Positions 34,238 to 46,198 of a stretch of 64,000 nucleotides of DNA are shown in pieces; within the stretch, counting starts at the first letter, position 1, and each line of letters opens with the position of its first letter. A program made the position numbers and the translations under genes. The notes beneath the pieces are model-generated. The model searched no databases, was not told the DNA's origin, and worked only from the letters and a program-made list of their open reading frames with translations. Source of the DNA: Terrabacter terrigena (GTDB taxonomy: Bacteria > Actinomycetota > Actinomycetes > Actinomycetales > Dermatophilaceae); assembly GCF_042676085.1 (NCBI RefSeq), contig NZ_JBHTKH010000002.1, positions 124,001 through 188,000 of the forward strand. Direction: 5' to 3'.

Positions 34238-35188
34238 TCAGCCCTTGGTCGCGACGCCGCGCAGGAAGAACATGACGTTGGCCGGCTTCTCGGCCATGCG
34301 GCGCATGAGGTAGCCGTACCACTCCTGGCCGTACGGGATGTAGACGCGCATCTGGTCGCCGCGGTCGGCGATGCGCTTCTGCTCGTCGGGGCGGATGCCG
34401 TAGAGCATCTGGTACTCGAACGACTTCGGGTCGCGCCCGGCCTGGCCCGCGAGCGCCCCTGCGATCTCGATGAGCCGAGGGTCGTGCGAGGCCACCATCG
34501 GGTAGCCCTCGCCCTGCATGAGGATCTTGAGGCAGCGGACGTAGGACTTGTCGACCTCGGCGCCGGCCTGGAAGGCGACCGACTCGGGCTCCTTGTAGGC
34601 GCCCTTGCAGAGGCGCACACGCGAACCGGCGTGTGCGAGGTCCCGGCAGTCGGCCTCGGTGCGGTAGAGGTACGCCTGCAGCACGGCACCGACCGTCGGG
34701 AAGTCCGCGCGGAGCTCGCGCAGCGCGTCGAGCGTGAGGTCGGTCGTCGTGTGGTCCTCCATGTCGAGGGTCACGGTCGTGCCCGCCTCGGCGGCGAGCC
34801 GGCAGATCTCACGGGCATGGTCGAGGGCGATCGCGTTGCCGTCGCCCGGCAGGGCCTGGCCCAGGGCGCTCAGCTTGAGGGACACCTCGACCGTGCCACC
34901 CTCGGTGAGGCCCTGGTCGCGCAGCGCCGTGAGGAGCGAGACGTAGGCGTCGCGGGTGTGCCGGGCCTGGGCGATGTCGGTGGTGTCCTCGCCGAGGTAG
35001 TCGATCGTCGACAGCCGGCCGGAGGCGGAGATCTCGGCGGCGGCACCCACGACGTCGGCGCGCTCGGCGCCGGGGACGAAGCGCTTGACGACCGAGCGCG
35101 ACACAGGCGCCTTCTCGATGACGTCTCGGATCTTCTCCTGCTTGGACAGCTGCAGGAGCGAGTTGCGCAGCAGGTCGCTGGCGTCCAC
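34238..35188 (-). CDS. Proline dehydrogenase (monofunctional PRODH)
   Basis: A 316-residue FAD enzyme oxidising proline to pyrroline-5-carboxylate. Barrel motifs include VSLKLSALGQ, TLDMEDHTTTDLTLD, LQAYLYRTEADC, RLCKGAYKEPESVAF and FEYQMLYGIRPD. The C-terminal VYIPYGQEWYGYLMRRMAEKP is the substrate-binding helix with the conserved YxxRR. The GTG start has GGAGG at a 6-base spacing. No P5C dehydrogenase is nearby. Confidence 0.93.
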   Translation of the reverse strand: MDASDLLRNSLLQLSKQEKIRDVIEKAPVSRSVVKRFVPGAERADVVGAAAEISASGRLSTIDYLGEDTTDIAQARHTRDAYVSLLTALRDQGLTEGGTVEVSLKLSALGQALPGDGNAIALDHAREICRLAAEAGTTVTLDMEDHTTTDLTLDALRELRADFPTVGAVLQAYLYRTEADCRDLAHAGSRVRLCKGAYKEPESVAFQAGAEVDKSYVRCLKILMQGEGYPMVASHDPRLIEIAGALAGQAGRDPKSFEYQMLYGIRPDEQKRIADRGDQMRVYIPYGQEWYGYLMRRMAEKPANVMFFLRGVATKG

Positions 35189-35367
35189 GGGGGCCTCCGG
35201 GTGGTGCTCGGGTGGTGTCGGGATGTCGGGACCGGGGTGCCGGCCCCGCGCTGTCGGGGACTGCGGCGGGCGACGGTGGCCGACCCGCCCGGCAAATCTA
35301 CCGCCGTCGCCACAGGCTGCCTGCCCGCTCCCCGGTGAGCGCGGCGCCATGGGGCAGACTCGCTGCC

Positions 35368-36075
35368 ATGCGTCGACCGCCGACCCGAGCCCTCCTGGCT
35401 GCCGTGGCCCCGCTCGCCCTCGTCCCGTGGCTGGCTGCGTGCTCCGACCCGGCCGCCACGACGTCCGAGGCGATCCCCTCCACGAAGGGCGCCGTCACGA
35501 CGGCAGCGACGACGCCGGACGAGCCGCTCGCTCCCCCGTCGAGCCTGACGCCGCCGCGCGTGCACGAACCCGCAGCCGTGACGGCATACCTCGAGGGCTA
35601 CGACGTGTCGGGGCTGACCCGCTCCGCCTCGGGCGGGCGCGTCGACGTGGCAGCCTGCCCCGGCACCCCGGGGCTGGCGAGGGCCGCCGGGCCCGACGCG
35701 TACGCCCGGTCGTGGGACGGCTCGGCCGGCGTTCGCGCCGACGTCGCCGCCATCACCTACCCCGACATCGCCACGGCGGCCAGGGCCGCCGAGCCGGTCC
35801 TCGACGCCGCTGCGTCATGCCGGGCACCCGGGCCCGGCAAGGGCGCGACGACGACGGTGGCCAACCAGCGACGCGACGTCGCAGAAGGTATGCCGCTGGG
35901 CCGGGTCGACCTGACCCGTGAGTCCGCCACCGGCACCGTGCACGCCTACGTCGGCGTCGTGCAGGTCGGCAACGTGCTGCTGCGACTGACCTACGCCTCC
36001 CCCGACGGCAAGGTCGCCAACGAGAAGGGGTCGACCGCCCTGGCCCTGCTGGCCCGACACGTGCAGGAGCTGTGA
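35368..36075 (+). CDS. Secreted lipoprotein, possible PknH-like sensor domain
   Basis: A 235-residue protein with signal peptide MRRPPTRALLAAVAPLALVP and lipobox WLAAC (Cys25). A Thr/Pro linker follows, then a domain with ADVAAITYPDIATAARAAEPVL and a final hydrophobic strand VGNVLLRLTYAS. The pattern of two Cys residues (AACPG, ASCRA) and the layout resemble extracellular PknH-like sensor domains, but similarity is weak. CAGACT is 7 bases before the ATG. Its last codons overlap the next gene. Confidence 0.65.
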   Translation: MRRPPTRALLAAVAPLALVPWLAACSDPAATTSEAIPSTKGAVTTAATTPDEPLAPPSSLTPPRVHEPAAVTAYLEGYDVSGLTRSASGGRVDVAACPGTPGLARAAGPDAYARSWDGSAGVRADVAAITYPDIATAARAAEPVLDAAASCRAPGPGKGATTTVANQRRDVAEGMPLGRVDLTRESATGTVHAYVGVVQVGNVLLRLTYASPDGKVANEKGSTALALLARHVQEL

Positions 36076-36893
36076 CGGTGACCTTCGACGACGACGCGCT
36101 ACGGACACCCGGACCACTCGGCGTCTCCGTCGACGGCCTCGGTGACGCGCTCGGAGCGGCGTCGACGGTGTTGCGCGCCAACAGCATGGCCGCCGGCCTC
36201 GACGCGCCCGTGCCCACCTGCCCCGGCTGGACCGTGCTCGACCTGGTGGCCCACCAGGGCATGGTCCACCGCTGGGCGGCGAGCCACCTCCGAGGGAGGC
36301 CGGTCGACCAGCCCGAGCAGCTCGAGGTCGAGGGTCGCGCCTCGCCGGACGTACTGGGGTGGTTCGACGAGGGAGCGACCGGCCTGCTGCAGGCGATCGT
36401 CGACGCTCCCGACGACCTCGAGGCTCTCGTCTTCCTCAAGGACGCCCCGCCTCCCCGGCTCTTCTGGACCCGGCGCCAGTGCCACGAGACGACGATCCAC
36501 GCGGTCGACGCCCTGGGCGCACGGCTGGGTCGACCGGCCCGCGCCGAGGAGACGTGGATCGCCCCCGAGGTCGCCGTCGACGGCATCGACGAGCTGCTCG
36601 TCGGTTTCGTCACCCGCAGCCGCAAGGGAGCCTCCCCCGACGGGTCCACGGACTCGACACTCCTGCTCGTGGCCCCCGACGGCTGCGACGTTGCCTGGCT
36701 CGTCGACCTCGCGACCGGCCGGCCGGTCGCGACCCGGAGGGTGCGGCCGGGCTCCCCCGACACGAAAGACGTCGACCAGGTCTGGACGGGCCGTCCCGTC
36801 GAGCTCTACCTGCGGCTCTGGAGCCGCGGCGCCGCCGAGCCGGTGGACGACCTCGAGCGCTGGTGGCGCGAGTCGATCTCGGTCACGTGGTGA
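36072..36893 (+). CDS. Maleylpyruvate isomerase-family (DinB-like, TIGR03083-type) protein
   Basis: A 273-residue protein with the N-terminal DinB-like helical bundle: VPTCPGWTVLDLVAHQGMVHRWAASHL contains the CPGW-x4-L-x2-H metal-site pattern of mycothiol-dependent isomerases and transferases. A second His (ETTIHAVDALGARLG) completes the site. The C-terminal MDMPI_C-like domain ends the protein. Actinobacteria use this family with mycothiol. GTG start overlaps the lipoprotein stop (GTGA). Confidence 0.8.
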   Translation: MTVTFDDDALRTPGPLGVSVDGLGDALGAASTVLRANSMAAGLDAPVPTCPGWTVLDLVAHQGMVHRWAASHLRGRPVDQPEQLEVEGRASPDVLGWFDEGATGLLQAIVDAPDDLEALVFLKDAPPPRLFWTRRQCHETTIHAVDALGARLGRPARAEETWIAPEVAVDGIDELLVGFVTRSRKGASPDGSTDSTLLLVAPDGCDVAWLVDLATGRPVATRRVRPGSPDTKDVDQVWTGRPVELYLRLWSRGAAEPVDDLERWWRESISVTW

Positions 36894-36976
36894 CGCGCCG
36901 GCGGAGCGACCGCACGTAGCAGGATGGGCGAGGTCCGGGCGCGACGATGCGCCCGGCCGCGACGCGAGGAGCAGGT

Positions 36977-38263
36977 ATGCCGTCGGAGGGCTTCGGCCGG
37001 ACCGTGCAGTCCGCCATCTACCGCGCAGGTGCCTTCGGCCACCGACCGGAGGTCCCGACCGACGGCGCCCGGCTCGAGACGGCTGCACGGAAGGCCATGT
37101 CCCGCAGGGGTTTTGCCTACGTCGCGGGGTCCGCGGGGTCGGAGGCGAGCGCCGCAGCGAACGCGCAGGCCTTCGACCGGTGGCGGGTCGTGCCGCGCAT
37201 GCTCGTCGACACGACGGAGCGCGACCTCGGTGTCGAGCTCTTCGGCCGACGGCACGAGAGCCCGTTCCTCGTCGCCCCCATCGGCGTGCTGTCGATGGCC
37301 CACGAGGAGGCCGACCTCGCCGTCGCCCGGGGAGCCCGCGAGCAGGGCGTCACCCAGGTCATCAGCACGCAGGCGTCGGTGCCGATGGAGGACATCGCCC
37401 GCGCGCTCGCCGGCTCCGGGCACTGGTACCAGCTCTACTGGAGCAACGACGACGACCTCGTCGAGAGCCTCGTGTCGCGTGCCGAGGCGTGCGGCAGCGA
37501 GGCCCTCGTCGTCACGCTCGACACCGCATACCTCGGCTGGCGGCCGCGCGACCTCGACCTCGGGCACCTGCCGTTCGCGCGCGGCGAGGGCATCGCGCAG
37601 TACACGTCGGACCCGGTCTTCCGGCGGCTCGTCGCCGAGCGGGTGGCGGCGGCAGCGCCCCAGCCGCGCCCACGACCGACGCCGGCCGCGGTCGCGACGC
37701 TGCTCGCCATGTCGCGCAACCACCCCGGTGCCACCCGGCACAACCTCACCGCGCCCGAGCCGCGTGCTGCCGTCGAGACGTTCCTCGACGTGTTCAGCCG
37801 GCCCTCGCTGACGTGGGACGACCTGCCGCGCCTTCGGTCGCTGACGTCGCTGCCGATCGTGCTCAAGGGGATCCTGCACCCCGAGGACGCGCGGCGGGCC
37901 GTGGACGCCGGTGTCGACGGCATCTACGTCTCCAACCACGGTGGGCGTCAGGTCGACCGGTCTGTCGCGGCCCTCGACGCCCTGCCCGACGTCGTCGAGG
38001 TGGTGCGGGGTGCGGGTTCGAGGATGCCGGTGATCTTCGACAGCGGGATCCGTTGCGGCGCAGACGCTTTCGTGGCCCTCGCCCTCGGCGCCACCGCCGT
38101 GGGCGTCGGCCGTCCGCACGTCTACGGCCTCGCGCTCGCCGGCGCCGACGGCGTGTCGCAGGTGCTGCGCAACCTCCGGGCCGAGCTCGACCTGCAGCTC
38201 GCCCTGACGGGTCACACCTCGCTTGCGTCGCTCACCCCGGACGTGCTCGCGCGCGTCGACTGA
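36977..38263 (+). CDS. FMN-dependent alpha-hydroxy-acid oxidizing protein (lactate 2-monooxygenase-like)
   Basis: A 428-residue TIM-barrel flavoenzyme. RRGFAYVAGSAGSE, FLVAPIGVLSMAH, the catalytic SNHGGRQVDRSVAALDALP (active His) and FDSGIRCGADAFVALALGATAVGVGRP are family signatures. The long insert between residues 190 and 260 fits the lactate monooxygenase branch. GAGGAG precedes the ATG by 7 bases. The start codon itself lies inside a GTATGCCG octamer. Confidence 0.87.
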   Translation: MPSEGFGRTVQSAIYRAGAFGHRPEVPTDGARLETAARKAMSRRGFAYVAGSAGSEASAAANAQAFDRWRVVPRMLVDTTERDLGVELFGRRHESPFLVAPIGVLSMAHEEADLAVARGAREQGVTQVISTQASVPMEDIARALAGSGHWYQLYWSNDDDLVESLVSRAEACGSEALVVTLDTAYLGWRPRDLDLGHLPFARGEGIAQYTSDPVFRRLVAERVAAAAPQPRPRPTPAAVATLLAMSRNHPGATRHNLTAPEPRAAVETFLDVFSRPSLTWDDLPRLRSLTSLPIVLKGILHPEDARRAVDAGVDGIYVSNHGGRQVDRSVAALDALPDVVEVVRGAGSRMPVIFDSGIRCGADAFVALALGATAVGVGRPHVYGLALAGADGVSQVLRNLRAELDLQLALTGHTSLASLTPDVLARVD

Positions 38264-38338
38264 CGCACCGGGCCGGCAGGTGCGCCGCTCCGTGAAACGG
38301 GCTCGACGGCATACGGACTCGTCACGGAGGATCGGCAC

Positions 38339-39091
38339 ATGCCCGCCCTCGACCACCTGACCCGAGACGCCTACCCACGGTCGTCGAAGTACGACGCCAA
38401 GTGGCTCGTCGACCTCGACATGGGGCCGCACCCGCTCTGGCTGCTCGAGGACCTCGCGGCCGACCTCGACCTGCGACCCGACATGCGCGTGCTCGACCTC
38501 GGGTCGGGCCTCGGCGCGACCTCGGTCTTCCTCGTGAAGGAGTACGGCGTGCAGGTGGTGGCAGCCGACCTGTGGGTCGACCCGAGCGAGGCCGGGGCGG
38601 TCTTCCGCAAGGAAGGTGTCGACGACCGGGTGCTGCCGGTCCGGGTCGACGCGCACGCACTGCCCTTCGGGCGAGGCTCGTTCGACGCCATCGTCAGCAT
38701 CGACGCATGGGAGTACTTCGGCACCGGCGACCACTACCCGCCCTACCTCGCGAAGTTCCTCAAGCCCGGCGGGCAGCTCGGCGTCGCGACGCCCGCCCTC
38801 ACCACCGAGGTGCGCGAGCTCGGCGAGATCCCCGAGCACATCGACCGTGTGGTCGGCGCCGAGACCTCCGCCTGGCACACCGCCGACTGGCTGCGCAGCC
38901 AGTGGGAGTTCAGCCGGGCATTCAGCGGCGTCACGGCGCGCACGCAGCAGGACGCGTGCGCCAACTGGCTGCTGTGGGAGCGTGCGGTCATGGAGCTCAA
39001 GGGCCAGCCGACCTCGCCGGTCCAGGGCATGCTCGAGGCCGACGGTGGGGCGTTCGTGACGTTCGCCCTGGTGACGGGGAGGGTGGCATGA
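38339..39091 (+). CDS. Class I SAM-dependent methyltransferase
   Basis: A 250-residue protein with SAM motif VLDLGSGLGATSVFLVKEYG (about residues 53-72), the acidic motif II VVAADLWV and motif III region FDAIVSIDAWEYFG...LKPGGQLGVATPALT. It belongs to the UbiE/small-molecule branch. The substrate is not evident. GGAGG is 8 bases before the ATG. It is coupled to the deaminase by an ATGA overlap. Confidence 0.85.
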   Translation: MPALDHLTRDAYPRSSKYDAKWLVDLDMGPHPLWLLEDLAADLDLRPDMRVLDLGSGLGATSVFLVKEYGVQVVAADLWVDPSEAGAVFRKEGVDDRVLPVRVDAHALPFGRGSFDAIVSIDAWEYFGTGDHYPPYLAKFLKPGGQLGVATPALTTEVRELGEIPEHIDRVVGAETSAWHTADWLRSQWEFSRAFSGVTARTQQDACANWLLWERAVMELKGQPTSPVQGMLEADGGAFVTFALVTGRVA

Positions 39092-39573
39092 CGGTCAGCG
39101 ACGTGGATCTCGAGCACCTGCGGCGGGCGGTCTCCCTCGCGCGCCTCGCTCTCGAACGGGGGGACGAGCCGTTCGGCTCGGTGCTCGTGTCGGGCGACGG
39201 CGAGGTGCTGTTCGAGGACCACAACCACGTGGTCGCGATCGAGGCGACACAGCACCCGGAGTTCGCGATCGCCCGCTGGGCCGGCGCGCACCTCACGGCC
39301 GAGGAGCGCGCGGCCTCGACGGTGTACACGTCGGGCGAGCACTGCCCGATGTGCTCGGCCGCGCACGCCTGGGTGGGCCTCGCGCGCATCGTGTACGCCG
39401 CCAGCTCGGAGCAGCTGGGGGCGTGGCGTTCGGCGTGGGGCGCGCCGGCATCGCCGGTCGCGGCGCTGTCGATCCGCGACGTCGTGCCGGGCGCGGTGGT
39501 CGACGGCCCGGCCCCCGAGCTCGAGGCCGAGATCAGGGCTCTCCACGAACAGTTCGCCACCACGCACCCCTGA
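39088..39573 (+). CDS. Nucleoside/cytosine deaminase-superfamily protein
   Basis: A 161-residue zinc deaminase. The His-x-Glu-like site is QHPEFAIARW and the Cys ligands lie in GEHCPMCSAAHAWVG. The usual Pro of PCxxC is replaced by His here (HCPMC). The opening LARLALERGDEPFGSVLV matches the guanine/tRNA-adenosine deaminase branch. It likely deaminates a purine or pterin base; the exact substrate is unknown. Confidence 0.83.
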   Translation: MTVSDVDLEHLRRAVSLARLALERGDEPFGSVLVSGDGEVLFEDHNHVVAIEATQHPEFAIARWAGAHLTAEERAASTVYTSGEHCPMCSAAHAWVGLARIVYAASSEQLGAWRSAWGAPASPVAALSIRDVVPGAVVDGPAPELEAEIRALHEQFATTHP

Positions 39574-39996
39574 CCGCACTCCTGAACGCGCCCGTCGCGC
39601 GCCGCGGCACCCGATCCGCCGCCTGTGGAAGACGGCGGCGCGCAAGACCTGACCTGCTGGATCGTCTGGACATGACACCGGACGACACACCGGACGACGG
39701 CAGACCCCATGTGCGCATCACGTCCCGGCGCGTCCGCCTCGAGGGCGGGCAGCGGCTCTCCGACGTCGGGTGGGGACGCTGACCGTCGAACGCGGGCGGG
39801 GCGCATGCCGTCTTCCCGAGTAGGAGCCACGTAGGACGCGCCCGTTCTGTCCGCCCACGGCGAACAGAGGCGGAACCTGAGCCGATCACGCTCAGGATGG
39901 GAACAGGACGCACCCGGCTCGCGTTGGTCGGGTTGTGCTCGTCCACAGCGGGCACGGATAGCATCGAGATGTCTCTCGATCAGTCAGGAGAAGAAC
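39574..39996 (+). other. Long intergenic region upstream of clpC
   Basis: A 423-base interval. The first 90 bases contain an imperfect hairpin near 39629-39652. A 36-codon open frame (39672-39782) starting MTPDDTPDDGRPHVRITS has no ribosome site and is doubtful. A ClgR-like operator is at 39848-39866 and a -10-like CAGGAT at 39892-39897; a TAGCAT lies at 39959-39964. The ribosome site AGGAG precedes clpC. Confidence 0.5.
39848..39866. promoter_or_regulatory. Candidate ClgR operator upstream of clpC
   Basis: TGTCCGCCCACGGCGAACA fits the ClgR consensus as I recall it (WNNWCGCYNANRGCGWWS) except for one flanking base. It is an imperfect palindrome, TGTTCGCC-GTG-GGCGGACA on the other strand. It lies 130 bases before the clpC start, and a -10-like CAGGAT is 25 bases downstream, so activation from near the -35 region is plausible. 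Confidence 0.5.
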
Positions 39997-42615
<2,619 letters not shown>

Positions 42616-42649
42616 CGGCACCGGGCACGGCCCGCCAGCACTGACCGAC

Positions 42650-42685
42650 CGAAGGGGTCGGGGACCACGGTCCCCGGCCCCTTCG
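42650..42685 (+). terminator. Hairpin terminator of clpC
   Basis: CGAAGGGG (42650-42657) pairs with CCCCTTCG (42678-42685), and an inner GGGGACC/GGTCCCC stem extends it, giving a nearly continuous 15-pair hairpin 34 bases after the clpC stop. Confidence 0.8.
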
Positions 42686-42816
42686 TCGTGCCCGCTGCAG
42701 CACCCGAGGTCGTATGCCGTGGGACCGGGCGGTCATACCGGGGTCGTACGCGTGTGGCCGGGAGGGCCGACCTCGGTCCGATGTCGCGGGGTGGGCCGCC
42801 GGGCGAGGGTTTCCCC

Positions 42817-43599
42817 ATGAACCACAACGACCTCGACGACGGACCGAGCAGCTCGCCCGACCGGGACCTCGTCGCCCGCGACCTCGTGATGACCTACGGC
42901 AAGGGCCGCTCCGGCACCCTGCCCACCCCTCCGGCGCTCGGCGGTGTCGACCTCACCATCCGCGCGGGCCAGAGCCTTGCCGTGATGGGTCCGTCCGGCT
43001 CGGGCAAGACGACGCTGCTGCACGTCCTCGCCGGCATCCTGCGCCCGACCGGTGGCCAGGTGCTGTGGCGCGGCCGGGACATCGCGCGCATGTCGGACCG
43101 CGAGCGAACTGTCCTGCGGCGCAAGGACTTCGGTTTCGTGTTCCAGCAGGGCATGCTCCTGCCCGAGCTGCCCGCAGTCGAGAACGTCGCCCTCCCCCTC
43201 ATGCTCGACGGAAGCTCCCGGTCGCAGGCCACGGCCCGGGCCGCGGCCCTGTTCGCGCCGCTCGGGCTGTCCGGCCTCGAGAAGAGGCGTCCGGGTGAGC
43301 TGTCCGGTGGGCAGGCCCAGCGCGTCGCCATCGCGAGGGCCCTCGTCGCCCGGCCCGGGGTGGTCTTCGCCGACGAGCCGACCGGTGCGCTCGACCAGAC
43401 GACGAGCGCCGAGGTCATGCGCCACCTGACCGAGCTGGCGGCCCACACCGGGGCCTCGCTGGTCGTGGTGACGCACGACCAGGACGTCGCCGCCTGGTGC
43501 GGCGGCGTCGTGCGGGTGCGCGACGGCCGGGTCGTCGAGCAGACCGGCGGGCGCACCGCCCGCCACGCCGTCTCGGTTGCGACGGAGGTGTCGCGATGA
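42817..43599 (+). CDS. ABC transporter ATP-binding protein (MacB/LolD-like)
   Basis: A 260-residue ATPase: Walker A GPSGSGKTTLLHVLAG (about residues 52-67), Q-loop FVFQQGMLLPELPAVENVALP, signature LSGGQAQRVAIARALVARP and Walker B VVFADEPTGALD, then switch His in VVTHDQ. The ADEPTGALD form is typical of the FtsE/LolD/MacB subclass paired with FtsX-like permeases. The permease gene overlaps its stop. GAGGG is 7 bases before the ATG. Confidence 0.92.
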   Translation: MNHNDLDDGPSSSPDRDLVARDLVMTYGKGRSGTLPTPPALGGVDLTIRAGQSLAVMGPSGSGKTTLLHVLAGILRPTGGQVLWRGRDIARMSDRERTVLRRKDFGFVFQQGMLLPELPAVENVALPLMLDGSSRSQATARAAALFAPLGLSGLEKRRPGELSGGQAQRVAIARALVARPGVVFADEPTGALDQTTSAEVMRHLTELAAHTGASLVVVTHDQDVAAWCGGVVRVRDGRVVEQTGGRTARHAVSVATEVSR

Positions 43600-44927
43600 A
43601 GCCGGCAACGGCCCTGTGGTGGCGGCTGCGTCGAGCCGACGCCGCTGACAACCGGTTGCCGGGCGTGCTCGCCGTCGCCTCGTTCGCGGTGGCGACGGCA
43701 GCCCTGCTCGTCTGCGTGGCCGGGCTGTCCGCCTTCCAGGCCCGCAACGCCGGGGCGCCGGGCGGGAGCAGCGGCCTGACCATCGACGAGGCCGTGATCA
43801 GCGATCTCTACGTGACGCTCGCGTGGATCGCCACGACCTGCATGGTCATCCCGATCCTCACCCTCGGCGGGGTCGCGGCACGCCTCGCCATCGCCCGCCG
43901 CGACCAGCGCCTGGCAGCACTTCGGCTGGCAGGCGCCACCTCCGCGCAGGTCACGCTGATGACGTTGGCCGAGGCCGCGGCCCAGGCGCTCGTCGGCGCG
44001 CTCATCGGGATCGTGCTCTACCTCGCCGTGCTGCCGTTGTTGGCGCGCCTGACCTTCCAGGGCCGCACGTTCGAGCTGAGCGAGCTCGTGCTGCCGCTCT
44101 GGCAGACGGCGGCCGCCGTGGGCGCCGTCGTCGTCGTCGCGATCGTCTCGGGCGCGTCGAGCCTCGCCCGGGTCGCGATCAGCCCACTCGGCGTCGCGGC
44201 GCGCACCAGCCCGAAACGGCTCAGCATCGTGCGCGTGCTCGTGGCGGCCGCCGCTGCCGCGACCTGGGTGCTCGTCATCACCCCCATGAAGAACCCGGAG
44301 CGGCTGACGATCGTGCTCGTGCTCGGCGCCATGATCCTGGCCGTCAACGCGGTCGGCCCGTGGGGCGTCATGGTGGCCGGCCGGCTCGCGGCCCGCGTCG
44401 CCCCCACCGCGCCGACTCTGCTGGCCGCCCGTCGCATCGCGGACGACCCCAGGAGCACGTGGCGGGCGGTCGGCGCCCTCGGCCTCGCGGTCGTCGTCGT
44501 GGGCTTCACGAGCCTCGCGCAGGTCGACGAGCCGGGGACGCCGCTCGAGCGCTACCTGGCGGCCGACCTCGGCACGGGAGCGCTCGTCACGCTCGTCATC
44601 ATCACCATCGTCGGCGCCACGTCGACCGGGGTCGTGCAGGCGGCGCGCGTGCTCGACCAGCGCGAGCAGTACCGCGCCCTGACCCTGGCCGGCACCGGCG
44701 AGCGCTCGCTGCACCGCGCCCGCGCGCTGGAGGTGGCGCTGCCGCTGGCCACGACGATCGCACTGTCCGCCGGCTTCGTCCTCGTCCTCATGCTGCCGTT
44801 CCAGAGCAGGCTCGACGGTGGCCTCGTGGTGCGGTTCGTCGTGACGTCGGCGGTCGCGGGGGCCGTCGTGCTCGCCTCGGTGCTGGCCTCGCGGTCCCTC
44901 GTCCGGACGGCCTCCCGCGTCGCCTGA
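43596..44927 (+). CDS. FtsX-like permease of an ABC transporter
   Basis: A 443-residue membrane protein with about eight helices arranged in two FtsX-like halves. One carries the cytoplasmic motif RRDQRLAALRLAGATSAQVTLMTLAEA and the other QREQYRALTLAGTGERSLHRARALEV. The [LY]RALxLAGxT motif is characteristic of MacB/FtsX permeases. Translationally coupled to the ATPase by ATGA. The exported substrate is unknown; peptide or envelope-stress roles are common. Confidence 0.85.
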   Translation: MKPATALWWRLRRADAADNRLPGVLAVASFAVATAALLVCVAGLSAFQARNAGAPGGSSGLTIDEAVISDLYVTLAWIATTCMVIPILTLGGVAARLAIARRDQRLAALRLAGATSAQVTLMTLAEAAAQALVGALIGIVLYLAVLPLLARLTFQGRTFELSELVLPLWQTAAAVGAVVVVAIVSGASSLARVAISPLGVAARTSPKRLSIVRVLVAAAAAATWVLVITPMKNPERLTIVLVLGAMILAVNAVGPWGVMVAGRLAARVAPTAPTLLAARRIADDPRSTWRAVGALGLAVVVVGFTSLAQVDEPGTPLERYLAADLGTGALVTLVIITIVGATSTGVVQAARVLDQREQYRALTLAGTGERSLHRARALEVALPLATTIALSAGFVLVLMLPFQSRLDGGLVVRFVVTSAVAGAVVLASVLASRSLVRTASRVA

Positions 44928-44950
44928 AACGGGTCGTCTACGGTGGGGCG

Positions 44951-46198
44951 GTGACCTCTGACCACCGCCCCACCGGCATGCGCCGACCCGACGACGTATG
45001 CCGTCCGGCGCGCTCGCGAAGCGTGTCCACGCTGCGTACGGGTTGCGTGTCGGCCGTGGCTGCGCTCACGCTCGCTGCCTGCTCGTCCGACCCCGCGCCA
45101 GCCGGCAGGTCTACGGCCCAAGGGAGTTCGAGCGCAAGCAGCGGAACGACGGTCGGCACGACCGCACCGAACGGCATCCGGGTCGCCGGCGCGCCTGCAC
45201 CGCTCGCGGCGCTGGTCCGCACGGTGTACTCGGGAGGCGACCTCACGCGTACGGCCTCGCCGTCTGCGTCCGCCGCGCTCAAGGGACGCAAGGCGACCAC
45301 CGGCTCCACGCAGGCGACGGCCAAGGTCGGCTCGTGGATGGGCACCCCCGTCGCCGTGGTCACGTCGGGCGACGACGTCACGCTCGCCGTCGGGCCGACG
45401 TGGAAGGTCGTGGGTGGCTGGTGGCCCTCGCTGGGGGTGGCCAGGCCGAGCCTCGGCCCCGGGCCCCGCTGGGTGCTGGCGATCGGGTCGGACGCCCGCC
45501 CCGGGCAACCGCTCGAACGCACCCGCGCCGACGTGCTGCAGGTCATCGGCGTCGACGGCAAGGGCGGCGGAGGCGTGATGGGCATGGCCCGCGACCTCTA
45601 CGTCCCGCTCTCGACCGGCGGCAGGGGAAAGATCAACTCCGCCATGGTGTTCGGTGGACCGAAGGCCGAGGTGCGCACCGTGCGCAACGTCACCGGCCTG
45701 CCGATCGAGGGCTACGTCGTCCTTGGGTTCACGGGCTTCACGAAGATCGTCGACGAGCAGGGCGGCATCCCCATCGTCGTCCCGAAGACCGTCGTCGCCT
45801 CGCACGCCCGCAACCTCGTCATCAAGGCCGGTCCTCAGACCCTCACCGGCAAGCAGGCACTGGCGTACGCCCGTGAGCGGAAGACCTTGCCCGACGGCGA
45901 CTTCGGCCGGTCACGCCACCAGGGCGAGGTGATCCTGGCCGCCGCGGTGAAGGCCAAGCTCGCCGGGCCGATTGCGATCCCATCGGCGCTCACGAGCTTC
46001 AGCAAGGTCGGCACGAGCAACCTCACCGCCGAGCAGATCCTCACCTTCACGGCCGGCCTGCACCAGGTGAGCCCGCTCAAGGTGGGCCTGGGTGTGGCCA
46101 AGGGGTCCTTCGGCACGGCCGGCGCGCAGTCCATCGTCGTCCTCGGCAACGAGGCCCGACGCCTCTTCGCACAGTTCCGCGACGGGAACCTGTCATGA
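44951..46198 (+). CDS. LytR-CpsA-Psr (LCP) family protein
   Basis: A 415-residue secreted protein with N-terminal hydrophobic segment and lipobox TLAAC (Cys44 from this start). The LCP domain occupies about residues 170-330: WVLAIGSDARPG, RADVLQVIGVDG, MGMARDLYVPL, KINSAMVFGG, and ALAYARERKTLPDGDFGRSRHQG, with the catalytic Arg pair. LCP enzymes transfer glycopolymers to peptidoglycan. TACGGT is 6 bases before the GTG (leaderless). An ATG at 44978 is an alternative start. Confidence 0.88.
   Translation: MTSDHRPTGMRRPDDVCRPARSRSVSTLRTGCVSAVAALTLAACSSDPAPAGRSTAQGSSSASSGTTVGTTAPNGIRVAGAPAPLAALVRTVYSGGDLTRTASPSASAALKGRKATTGSTQATAKVGSWMGTPVAVVTSGDDVTLAVGPTWKVVGGWWPSLGVARPSLGPGPRWVLAIGSDARPGQPLERTRADVLQVIGVDGKGGGGVMGMARDLYVPLSTGGRGKINSAMVFGGPKAEVRTVRNVTGLPIEGYVVLGFTGFTKIVDEQGGIPIVVPKTVVASHARNLVIKAGPQTLTGKQALAYARERKTLPDGDFGRSRHQGEVILAAAVKAKLAGPIAIPSALTSFSKVGTSNLTAEQILTFTAGLHQVSPLKVGLGVAKGSFGTAGAQSIVVLGNEARRLFAQFRDGNLS

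Noticed and set aside
39672..39782. A 36-codon open frame before clpC as a real small protein
   Set aside because: No ribosome site, no leaderless -10 and no recognisable motif; kept only as a remark in the intergenic entry.
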